DNA from: Desulfobacterium sp. | GTDB lineage: Bacteria > Desulfobacterota > Desulfobacteria > Desulfobacterales > Desulfobacteraceae | NCBI GenBank assembly: GCA_016342325.1 | Contig: JAEINR010000002.1 | Location: 62,001-126,000 of the forward strand | Direction of reading: 5' to 3' | Length of the DNA: 64,000 nucleotides | Shown: one piece after another, positions 19,947-27,609 of the stretch | Numbering within the stretch: the first letter of the stretch is position 1 | Layout: each line of letters begins with the position of its first letter | Position numbers and translations under genes: made by a program | Notes under the pieces: model-generated | Told to the model about the DNA's origin: nothing | What the model saw: only the letters and a program-made list of their open reading frames with translations | The model's database searches: none

Positions 19947-20947
19947 TGATGCGGAAACGAACAGTCGCTTTTTCCAAGGATTCTTCCAACCTGTTTTTTC
20001 ATATCCTCACCAAGTGTAACTTGAGCTGTCGCCATTGTTACATCAACCGGGAGGAGCACGGGGAGACCACCCTGTCCATGGACACCATCCGGCAATGGCT
20101 TGGGCTGTTTGCCGATAGGTCCCGGGAGACCAACCTGATCTTGCTTGGGGGGGAGCCCACCCTTCATCCGGACTTGAGCCTTGCCGTGAAAGAGGCAAGG
20201 CAGCTTGGCTTTAAATCCATCACCATCGACACCAACGGGTATCTCTTCCACAACATACTGGACAGGATCACCCCGGAGGAGGTGGATTTTATCAGCTTCT
20301 CCCTGGACGGTGCCACCCCTTCCACCAACGACGCCATCCGGGGCAAGGGGTGTTATGACGCCTGTGTGGCAGGGGTGAAACAAGCCGTTGCCAAGGGGTT
20401 TTCCACCTCCATGATCTATACGGTGAGCGGGGAGAACATCCATGAGCTCCACCGGATGCCTGCCATGGTGAAGGACTTGGGCATCGACCGCTTCTTCATC
20501 CAGGTGGTGGGGATCCGGGGGGAATCGGCGGACGAGAACGACGGGCTCCAGGTCACCAGAACAAAATGGCTTGAGACCGTGCCCGGGGTGGCGGAAGAGG
20601 TGGCCCGGTCCGGCATCATTGTGACCTATCCAAAGGTGTTCCTGGATCCGGGGGAGGCGTTCCAGTGCGCAGGGCTTGTGGCGGACAACTACTTTGTCTT
20701 TCCCAACGGCAGGGTATACCGCTGTCCCGTTTGTGAAGACCATGCGGTCCACGGTCTTGCCATTGTGGAAGATCGCCTTGTGCCGACGACCCACCTGAAC
20801 GAAACCGCCCTCTTCAACCTGGATATTCCTGAAGGGTGCGTCATGAACAAGCTGGTCCAGCCCGGCAACATCACCTACCGGGCCGACGGCACCCCCGAAC
20901 ACAGGATCGCCTGCTGCATGCTCAAGGAGGAGATTCTGCCGGGGTAG
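19946..20947 (+). CDS. Radical SAM protein with SPASM-like cysteine-rich C-terminus
   Basis: About 333 residues. CNLSCRHC near residues 24-31 is the CxxxCxxC site for the SAM-binding 4Fe-4S cluster. LLGGEPTLHPDL is the GGE motif and ISFSLDGATPSTND fits the barrel. The C-terminal third has further cysteines (CAGLVAD, RCPVCED, GCVMNK, ACCML) that could bind auxiliary clusters, as in peptide-modifying SPASM enzymes. The ATG overlaps the purF stop (TAATG), so translation is coupled and it is the last gene of the car-pur run. No precursor peptide gene was found beside it. Substrate unknown. Confidence 0.85.
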   Translation: MMRKRTVAFSKDSSNLFFHILTKCNLSCRHCYINREEHGETTLSMDTIRQWLGLFADRSRETNLILLGGEPTLHPDLSLAVKEARQLGFKSITIDTNGYLFHNILDRITPEEVDFISFSLDGATPSTNDAIRGKGCYDACVAGVKQAVAKGFSTSMIYTVSGENIHELHRMPAMVKDLGIDRFFIQVVGIRGESADENDGLQVTRTKWLETVPGVAEEVARSGIIVTYPKVFLDPGEAFQCAGLVADNYFVFPNGRVYRCPVCEDHAVHGLAIVEDRLVPTTHLNETALFNLDIPEGCVMNKLVQPGNITYRADGTPEHRIACCMLKEEILPG

Positions 20948-21004
20948 ATTTTTTTTCAGTCTGGGTTTTTTTCTAGGCTTTTTACCGATCATCAGACCCA
21001 ACTT

Positions 21005-21036
21005 CGCCGGGATCCCTGAATATAGGGATCCCGGCG
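21005..21036. repeat. Perfect 13-bp palindrome after the purF/radical SAM genes
   Basis: CGCCGGGATCCCT and AGGGATCCCGGCG with a 6-nt GAATAT loop. It lies 57 nt downstream of the radical SAM stop and before a promoter-like AT-rich stretch. There is no T tract after it, so it may be a transcript-stabilising or REP-like structure rather than an intrinsic terminator. The remainder of the 247-nt gap shows no gene. Confidence 0.6.
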
Positions 21037-21194
21037 TGGGGCTGATGAACGTCAGTTCGACTACCTGGGGTTCCCCCCGGACGTCAGGCGGGGTTCGTAT
21101 TTCAATGGTACTCTGAACGTTGTTCATAAAATCGATACATGTCCGATCTCTTTGATACTAACTTTTAACGGTTATCAGTCAAATGCAAGGGGGT

Positions 21195-23423
21195 ATGATG
21201 GATTTTCGAAAAAAAATGAGCACTTTATTGGGATTCACCTTTTTAACCCTGCTCATTTTAACAACATCAGCCAGTGGCAACGCTGACACACAGTTCATGT
21301 TGGGGGCGGCAGTTCACGACATAACCGGTCCACCGGCCGAGGTCATGTTTGCCGGATATTGTGACTTCGATCAAGTCGGCCGGGGAATTTTCATGCGGCA
21401 GCGGGCCCGCACCATTATCATTCAAGACATTCAAACCGATAAAAGAGTGGTTCTTGTCACCGCAGACATTCCGATGATGTCCGACGGGGTGTACGCAACG
21501 GTTATCAACAAGTTGAGAAATCGCTTCGGGAATCTGTACACAGAGGCCAACGTGGTGATCTCTGCCACCCACACCCACAGCGGCCCCGGCGGCTATTTCA
21601 AAACATATGCCTTGAATATTTTTGCGGGAATGACCTTCCATGAAGATAATTTTGACACCATTGTTCAGGGCATTTACGCCTCCATCGTCCAGGCCCATGG
21701 GAATCTCACCCCCGGAGAAATCCGCATCAATTCCGGCTTTTTTTCACCGGAAAAAGGAACCCGGATCAACCGTCAGAGATCCCCGGAAGCTTACGTTCTC
21801 AACCGGGATGCCCCGGATTATCTGCTTGCCAGTGGTGCCTTTGACGACACGAATCGAAAAATGACGCAATTGAAACTGGTGGCTGGGGATGGTACGCCCA
21901 TGGGCATGTACAACTGGACCCCGGTTCATCCCAATGTATCCGGAAGTCACCTTTTTCTCATCAACGGGGATATCAACGGGTACGCATCCTACCTGTTTGA
22001 AAAATCCGGCACCCCCTTTACTTCGGCAAACAACGGTTTTATAGCCGCCTTTGCCCAGAACGACTGTGCAGACACTTCGGGTAATCTGCCTGAAGATGCC
22101 CTGTTGTTTACCGATATTCACAAAGATGGAGAGGAAGACTGGATTGCCGACGGCACACACGATTATGAACGCGTTGCCCTGCGGGCCAAAACCGTGGCCG
22201 GCCTTGCCGCCGAACTTTATGACGGGAACGGAACCGTACTCACGGGGAATATAGACTATCGGCAGATATTCGTCCCAATGAAGGATTTTCTGATTGATCC
22301 AGCCTACATTGATGCCGAGGACATCTATTATGCGGACAGACTTGGCGAGACCCAAGACAATTGCCGCCTGTGCGGGGGCTCAGCCGGGGTCGGTTTCTTT
22401 GCCGGATCCACCGAGGACGGCGACAGCGGCATGGTCAACGTCGGCGAGGGGAATACCCGGGATATCGATGATTATCGTATTGCCAGTTTGTCGGATCTGA
22501 TACAAGATCCTATTCCGGCGGTCACGAACTTGCTGATGCAAATGATCGTCCCAGGGGAAGCGCTATACGCCGAAATGGACTGCCAGATGGAAAAGCAAAT
22601 CGGTCTCAGTCTGGATGAATTGAACCGGATCATCCCCAATGGCAAGGCCTGGAATCTTAATGTACCGATTCAGATCATCCGGATTGGGGAACTTGCCATT
22701 CTAACCCTTCCGCTGGAGGTCTCGACCATGGCGGGAAGACGTCTGAAAGATGAGATCAAAAGTGTACTTCCAGACACTTCCTGGGTGGTCATCAACGCCA
22801 CCGCCAACAGCGATGCGAGATACCTGACAACCCGGGAAGAATATGCGGCACAGCAATATGAAGGGGGTGCCACTCTTCTGGGCCCCTATTCTCTCAATGC
22901 GGTCAGACAAATCGTCCATGAGCTGGCCGAAACATTCACTCCCTCGGTTGATTATCCTGACTATGCAGTGGGGTTTGAGGCTTTTGAACGTGATCTTGAG
23001 ACCCGGTCCATTTTCCAGATATCCGGAAATGTGATCTTTGACGACAAACCCCTGTTCAAACGGTTCGGGGATGTCATCGAGCAGCCACCCCCTTCCCGAA
23101 TCATCGGTGACATGGTGACAGCCCGCTTCCAGGGGGCCCATCCAAACAACAATATGGCCGTCGCCACATCCGAAAGCTACCTTGCCGTTGAAAAAAAAAT
23201 CGACGGCATCTGGAAACCCGTTCTCGATGACCATGATCCCTCTACCCGGTATCTCTGGCAAAGGGACGGCATTGCTAACTCAATTGTGACCATTGAATGG
23301 CATATTCCCATGGACACGGAACCGGGTACATACCGAATTCGTCATATGGGAAGATGGAAATCCGGATGGACCGGCCAAATCAAACGATACGAAGGCTTGA
23401 CCCGTAGTTTTGAGGTCTATTGA
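21195..23423 (+). CDS. Neutral/alkaline ceramidase-family hydrolase, secreted
   Basis: About 742 residues with an N-terminal signal peptide (hydrophobic run LLGFTFLTLLILTTSASG). The mature part opens AAVHDITGPPAEVMFAGYCD, then VVISATHTHSGPGGY, the zinc-binding HxHSGP motif of neutral ceramidases, and later AFAQNDCADTSGNLPED, matching the segment around the family's catalytic serine. The C-terminal immunoglobulin-like part is present (RIRHMGRWKSG). Known members split the amide of ceramide or related lipids outside the cytoplasm. AAGGGGG precedes an ATGATG pair; the start is 21195 or 21198. No operon partner is evident, and the next gene follows after 36 nt. Confidence 0.85.
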   Translation: MMDFRKKMSTLLGFTFLTLLILTTSASGNADTQFMLGAAVHDITGPPAEVMFAGYCDFDQVGRGIFMRQRARTIIIQDIQTDKRVVLVTADIPMMSDGVYATVINKLRNRFGNLYTEANVVISATHTHSGPGGYFKTYALNIFAGMTFHEDNFDTIVQGIYASIVQAHGNLTPGEIRINSGFFSPEKGTRINRQRSPEAYVLNRDAPDYLLASGAFDDTNRKMTQLKLVAGDGTPMGMYNWTPVHPNVSGSHLFLINGDINGYASYLFEKSGTPFTSANNGFIAAFAQNDCADTSGNLPEDALLFTDIHKDGEEDWIADGTHDYERVALRAKTVAGLAAELYDGNGTVLTGNIDYRQIFVPMKDFLIDPAYIDAEDIYYADRLGETQDNCRLCGGSAGVGFFAGSTEDGDSGMVNVGEGNTRDIDDYRIASLSDLIQDPIPAVTNLLMQMIVPGEALYAEMDCQMEKQIGLSLDELNRIIPNGKAWNLNVPIQIIRIGELAILTLPLEVSTMAGRRLKDEIKSVLPDTSWVVINATANSDARYLTTREEYAAQQYEGGATLLGPYSLNAVRQIVHELAETFTPSVDYPDYAVGFEAFERDLETRSIFQISGNVIFDDKPLFKRFGDVIEQPPPSRIIGDMVTARFQGAHPNNNMAVATSESYLAVEKKIDGIWKPVLDDHDPSTRYLWQRDGIANSIVTIEWHIPMDTEPGTYRIRHMGRWKSGWTGQIKRYEGLTRSFEVY

Positions 23424-23459
23424 TTTCAACCGGTCCCGGGGCGGCCGAGGAGGTGGTCC

Positions 23460-24941
23460 ATGAACGATCCTAGGCTGAAATCCCTGGTGATGTTGCTCCT
23501 GCTCCTGCTCGGGGCCGGGGGTGCCGGAGCGGGCCTGCTGCCCGAATCGGTCCGGGGCATCTATCTGCCGGCAAACCGGCTCAACACCCGGCGGCTCACC
23601 CAGGCGATCCATTACGCAAGGCTTGCCCATCTGAACGCCGTGGTGGTCCATGTCAAGGATCCCCGGGGGGGGGTGGTCTGGAATTCCCGTAACGCCATCG
23701 CCCTTTCCATTGGTGCCGTCAAGGGAAAGGGGGGTGTGGAACGGGCCCTTAAACAGCTCAAGGAGAACAAGATATGGGCCATTGCCAAGATAGATGTTTT
23801 CAGCGACGATCTTCTGGCCCGAAACTATCCCGGCGTGGGCATTGAGGATAAAACCCACGGGGGACTGTGGCAGGACAGGAACGGTCTTGGCTGGACCAAT
23901 CCCTTTGACACAAGGGTGTGGGCCTACGTTCTGGATCTTTGCCGGGAGCTTGCGGCCATGGGGTTTGATGAACTCCAGTTCGACTATGTGCGGTTCCCTT
24001 CCGACGGCAGGCTCGCAAGTATCCGCTATCCCCTGGTCCAGGAGGGCGTGTCAAAAGCACGGTGCATCGGCAATTTCGTTAGCCGGGCCCGGGACGTGCT
24101 CAAGCCCTTGGGGGTGGTCATTTCCGTGGATCTCTTTGGGCTCACCGCCTGGAAGCGGGACGATTTCGGGGTCGGCCAGGTCCTTGAGGAGATAGCCCCC
24201 TTTGTTGACGTGATTTGTCCCATGTTCTATCCTTCCCACTTTCCGACCGGATTTTTGGGCTGGGAAGTCCCCGGTGACTATCCGGAAAAGATCATGGCCC
24301 TGAGCATGGCGGCGCTGAAAAAAAGAACGTCCAAGCGGATCCGGCCCTGGATCCAGGGGTTCTGGTACGATCCCGGCCAGATTCAGGCCCAGATGGATGG
24401 GGTGGCCTCCCAGGGAACCGCCAGTTGGGCCGTGTGGCACCCCTCCGGCAACTATTCGACCCTCTACCAGGCCCTTGCCCGGTCCATGGACACCACCTTT
24501 CCAGAGCCCGTACTCTACCCCCCCATTGAAACGCTTCGAAAAAAGGGGGTTGGCATTGTCCATGGGGCCATGGGTATCGTCAATCTCACCGACTACACGG
24601 GCGGGGATTCGGTCCTCTCCCTGGAGCGGCCGAAACCGGGGGTACCCCCGCGGTTTGCCACCGCTTCCGGGGTGGTGTCCACCATGGACGAGGCGATCCT
24701 CGACCGGATTTTATTCAAACGGAACATCGCCTATCCAAGGCTTGCCACCAAGACAAGGAAGGTGTTGCTCGTGGCCACACTCCTCTTCGAAGACACCGGA
24801 ATCGATCCCAGGAAGATGGGGGAAGCCCCGGTCCATGTCAACTGGGATCAGGACTGCGTGTTCACCCGTCGCGTGCCGCCGCCATTGCTGAAACGCCATG
24901 GGGCACGCCATCTCCCTGCCGGCCCTGCTGAAGGGCCATGA
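23460..24941 (+). CDS. Putative glycoside hydrolase (DUF4015/GH-like), exported
   Basis: 493 residues. A short hydrophobic N-terminus (LKSLVMLLLLLLGAGGAGAG) suggests export. The core RGIYLPANRLN, then VVVHVKDPRGGVVW, IAKIDVFSDD and MGFDELQFDYVRFPSDG is the DUF4015 glycoside hydrolase-like TIM barrel, in which acidic residues in the DYVRFPSDG strand are probably catalytic. About 150 residues beyond the barrel (from near residue 345) are less conserved and end in VHVNWDQDCVFTRRV. AGGAGG precedes the ATG. Substrate unknown; a cell-wall or exopolysaccharide glycan is a guess from the family. Confidence 0.75.
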   Translation: MNDPRLKSLVMLLLLLLGAGGAGAGLLPESVRGIYLPANRLNTRRLTQAIHYARLAHLNAVVVHVKDPRGGVVWNSRNAIALSIGAVKGKGGVERALKQLKENKIWAIAKIDVFSDDLLARNYPGVGIEDKTHGGLWQDRNGLGWTNPFDTRVWAYVLDLCRELAAMGFDELQFDYVRFPSDGRLASIRYPLVQEGVSKARCIGNFVSRARDVLKPLGVVISVDLFGLTAWKRDDFGVGQVLEEIAPFVDVICPMFYPSHFPTGFLGWEVPGDYPEKIMALSMAALKKRTSKRIRPWIQGFWYDPGQIQAQMDGVASQGTASWAVWHPSGNYSTLYQALARSMDTTFPEPVLYPPIETLRKKGVGIVHGAMGIVNLTDYTGGDSVLSLERPKPGVPPRFATASGVVSTMDEAILDRILFKRNIAYPRLATKTRKVLLVATLLFEDTGIDPRKMGEAPVHVNWDQDCVFTRRVPPPLLKRHGARHLPAGPAEGP

Positions 24942-25022
24942 TGTCTGGTGCTGCATACCTATTCCGGGGAGGGGGCTTGGCGATCTCGTCATCCATGGGT
25001 AGAGAATCCGGAGACAAAGGTG

Positions 25023-25583
25023 CTATAGCGAAATACCGAAATGCTGCATCAGCTCCATGGCCCGGGGATCGTCAGCCAGGCGTTGTTTCATGGCCTGGTG
25101 GACTTCTTCACTCTTTTCTTTATTCTGCACAATTGACGTATAGTAATCGACAGGACCTCGTATTCCTGCATCTTTCAGCTCTTCTTGAAAATATTTTGTC
25201 AGTGTATCGCCATATTCGGAAATCATGTTCTTTTCCTTGGACGGCAGTGAATCATAGCGCGCTTGATTCGATCCCGCATAGGGTTGACCCACTTTGAGAT
25301 CAAGGTTGGTATAATCCGTGAACAAATCCGCATACCACTGGGGAAGAGAAAAGGCTTCAAGGGGGAGGTCATTTGCCGATAATCCCATTGACGTATCCGG
25401 TTCTCCGGTGGCCATGGTTGTCTGGTCCTTTTGAGCCATTTCCTTGGCCTTCCCGGAAAAACTTACGGTGTCGGATTCCCGAGTCGTGGGGATAACGGGT
25501 GTTTGAGCAGGACGCCTTGTGTTTTTTTGTCCTAAATGGGGACTGTACACACCCTGGGCCGATGGAATGCCTGAAAGAGCCAT
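25023..25583 (-). CDS. Uncharacterised protein, about 186 residues
   Basis: Not recognised. The start MALSGIPSAQGVY is chosen because AGGAGG lies 7 nt upstream. The N-terminal 60 residues are Thr/Pro/Ser-rich and include SDTVSFSGKAKEMAQ, a pattern seen at disordered N-termini of flagellum- and anti-sigma-type proteins; the rest is hydrophilic and helical (YGDTLTKYFQEELKDAG). No signal peptide, membrane segment or cysteines are seen. It faces the upstream glycosidase tail to tail and lies 203 nt downstream of tonB on the same strand. Confidence 0.7.
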   Translation of the reverse strand: MALSGIPSAQGVYSPHLGQKNTRRPAQTPVIPTTRESDTVSFSGKAKEMAQKDQTTMATGEPDTSMGLSANDLPLEAFSLPQWYADLFTDYTNLDLKVGQPYAGSNQARYDSLPSKEKNMISEYGDTLTKYFQEELKDAGIRGPVDYYTSIVQNKEKSEEVHQAMKQRLADDPRAMELMQHFGISL

Positions 25584-25786
25584 AATCATACCTCCTGGAT
25601 TTTTATTCCCTATTAAGTAATTTAATGTCTCATTCAGCAATTAGTATGCCACAGGCGATAAAACGGCGAACACCCCGGTCGACAGAGAGACGCGATCGGT
25701 CTGAACGGTTCTGTAAAGGGAAACCATGGGAAAAATTTGCCGTTTCCCACGTGAGTCTTGCCTCTGCCTTGTCATATCCGATTTTT

Positions 25787-26470
25787 TTAGGTGAGTTCGA
25801 ATACAATGGTGATCTCCATGGCAAGGGGTGGTTTGAACAGGTTTGCCGGGGGCGGGGCAAAGGGGGCGGCGTCCTTCAGGGCCCGCAGGGCGGCCCGGTC
25901 AAGGCTTTTGTGCCGTGCGTGGGTTACGATGGCGGCAGACAAGACCTTGCCCTGGGCCGTGATCACAAAGGAGATCGTCACCTTTCCCTCCATGTGCCGT
26001 GCCCGGGCCGTGTCAGGATAGCGCTTGCAGGTCTCGATCTTCAGCCGCAGCATGTCAAAATAATCTTTCTTGGTAAAGAAATCAGACGGTTTGGAGAGCC
26101 CCCAGTCTGCAGTTGAAAATGGGGTGGGGCAGGGCGTTCCCGGAAGTTGCGGCACCCCGATCCCCACCAGGGGGGTGTCCGGCCGGCTGGCATCCACAGG
26201 ATCGATCTTGACCGGGGGAAGCACCATCTTTTGAACCCGTGTTTCCTGGGCCGTGGCCACAGTCGGCGGGGTGTGCCTGGCCCTGGGCCTTGGTATCTCC
26301 CGCCCAACAGGCCTTGAATTCTCCTTGAGGCCCAGCTCGATATAGGTCCGGGCACCAAAACCGACACGTCCGGACAGATGGAGGAGGATGGCCAGGTGGA
26401 TCGCCATGGAGACCAGCAACACGCCTTGGAAAATCGTAAAGCGAGGTTTTTTAAGGGTTGAATGGGCCAT
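25787..26470 (-). CDS. tonB: Energy transducer TonB
   Basis: About 227 residues. One N-terminal membrane anchor (IFQGVLLVSMAIHLAILLHL), a periplasmic linker rich in Pro/Arg, then a TonB C-terminal domain (RYPDTARARHMEGKVTISF, ending FKPPLAMEITIVFEL). It carries proton-motive energy from ExbB/ExbD to outer-membrane receptors. The start at 26470 follows the exbD stop directly (4-nt gap), giving an exbB-exbD-tonB operon. No TonB-dependent receptor is within the window, so the client is unknown; a B12 receptor elsewhere is one possibility given the btu genes at 36-39 kb. Confidence 0.9.
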   Translation of the reverse strand: MAHSTLKKPRFTIFQGVLLVSMAIHLAILLHLSGRVGFGARTYIELGLKENSRPVGREIPRPRARHTPPTVATAQETRVQKMVLPPVKIDPVDASRPDTPLVGIGVPQLPGTPCPTPFSTADWGLSKPSDFFTKKDYFDMLRLKIETCKRYPDTARARHMEGKVTISFVITAQGKVLSAAIVTHARHKSLDRAALRALKDAAPFAPPPANLFKPPLAMEITIVFELT

Positions 26471-26474
26471 CGTG

Positions 26475-26882
26475 TCAAAATCCCTTTTCAGTTGCCAGGC
26501 ACAGCCGCCCTGCACCCGCTGCCTTGGCAAGATCCATCACCTTGACCGCCTTGTTCAACACGACTCCCCGGTCGGCCTTGATGATCACCAGTTTGTCCCT
26601 GTCCGTGCCGATCAGTTCCTTGAGGTGCTTGAACAAGCGGTCCTGGCCGATCTTTGCCTCGTTGATATAGGCTTGCCCCGCCTTGTCCACATACACGGTG
26701 ATCTCGGTGGCGACCTGGGGGGCCGCAGCACTGGCCTGGGGCAGCTTGATCTTGATCCCTTCGTCCACCATGAAGTTGGTGGTGAGCAGAAAGTAGATCA
26801 GTAGCATGAACACGATGTCGATGAGGGAGGTCAGCGGGGCCTGTATCTCATACCGGGGGCGCTTTGTCTTGTGTACAAGCAT
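26475..26882 (-). CDS. exbD: Biopolymer transport protein ExbD/TolR
   Basis: 135 residues. The single membrane helix LTSLIDIVFMLLIYFLLTTNF contains the proton-carrying aspartate in SLIDIVF. The C-terminal periplasmic domain ends with VMDLAKAAGAGRLCLATEKGF. It works with ExbB as the proton-driven motor for TonB. The start is 1 nt after the exbB stop; a longer reading to 27074 would run over exbB and is rejected. Confidence 0.93.
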   Translation of the reverse strand: MLVHKTKRPRYEIQAPLTSLIDIVFMLLIYFLLTTNFMVDEGIKIKLPQASAAAPQVATEITVYVDKAGQAYINEAKIGQDRLFKHLKELIGTDRDKLVIIKADRGVVLNKAVKVMDLAKAAGAGRLCLATEKGF

Positions 26883-26883
26883 C

Positions 26884-27498
26884 TCACGCTCCCGGGGGGG
26901 TGGTGACGGCTTTGAGAAAGGTGACCGCCCCGTTCTGAAGTCTTGCCTCATAGGTGTCGATCCTGGCCACAAGGTAGGAATGGGCCACCATGCAGGGAAG
27001 CGCCACACCAATGCCCAGGGCCGTGGTGAGCATGGCCTCCCAGATGCCGCCGGCAAGCACGGACGCATTGACATTTCCCCCCAGCTGCTGGATCACCATA
27101 AAGGCCTTGATCATTCCCACCACCGTGCCCAGAAGCCCCAGGAGCGGAGCGATGTTGCCGATGGTGGCCAGGGTCTGGAGGTAGGCGGAAAGCGTTCTCA
27201 CTTCGCCTTCGATGGCGTTGACGATCACCGTCTCCAGGGTCGCCCGCTCCCTGTCCTTCACCTCAATGGCCTGGGTCAGCATCCGGCCCATGGGAGAGTC
27301 GTTGTTGGCGGACAGCTCCCTTGCCTCGCCAGTCTTCTCTTTGGCAATCAGGGCTGAAACGGTTTCGGCAAGGTTGCCGCCCCTGGATCTCATCCTGGCA
27401 AAGCTGATGATTCTTTCGAAAAAAATGGCCAGGGCAATAACCGAACACAGGAGGATGGGCACCACGAGAAATCCTCCCTTTGATAAAATTTCAAACAT
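26884..27498 (-). CDS. exbB: MotA/TolQ/ExbB proton channel protein
   Basis: 204 residues with three membrane segments: PILLCSVIALAIFFERII near the N-terminus, then APLLGLLGTVVGMIKAFMVI and a third beginning GIWEAMLTTALGIGVALPCM. GLLGTVVGM and the TTALG turn are family hallmarks. AAGGAG precedes the ATG. First gene of exbB-exbD-tonB. The gap to the upstream repeat-protein gene is 111 nt, and a separate promoter was not recognised there. Confidence 0.93.
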   Translation of the reverse strand: MFEILSKGGFLVVPILLCSVIALAIFFERIISFARMRSRGGNLAETVSALIAKEKTGEARELSANNDSPMGRMLTQAIEVKDRERATLETVIVNAIEGEVRTLSAYLQTLATIGNIAPLLGLLGTVVGMIKAFMVIQQLGGNVNASVLAGGIWEAMLTTALGIGVALPCMVAHSYLVARIDTYEARLQNGAVTFLKAVTTPPGA

Positions 27499-27609
27499 AG
27501 ATATCTCCTTTATCAGTGAATTAAACTCTTCTTGTTAAAATTGCCGGCAATTCAAGGCCGGGAGCAGTGGGCCATGGGTCGTTGCCCGTTACCCGGGAGC
27601 AGGAAGCTG

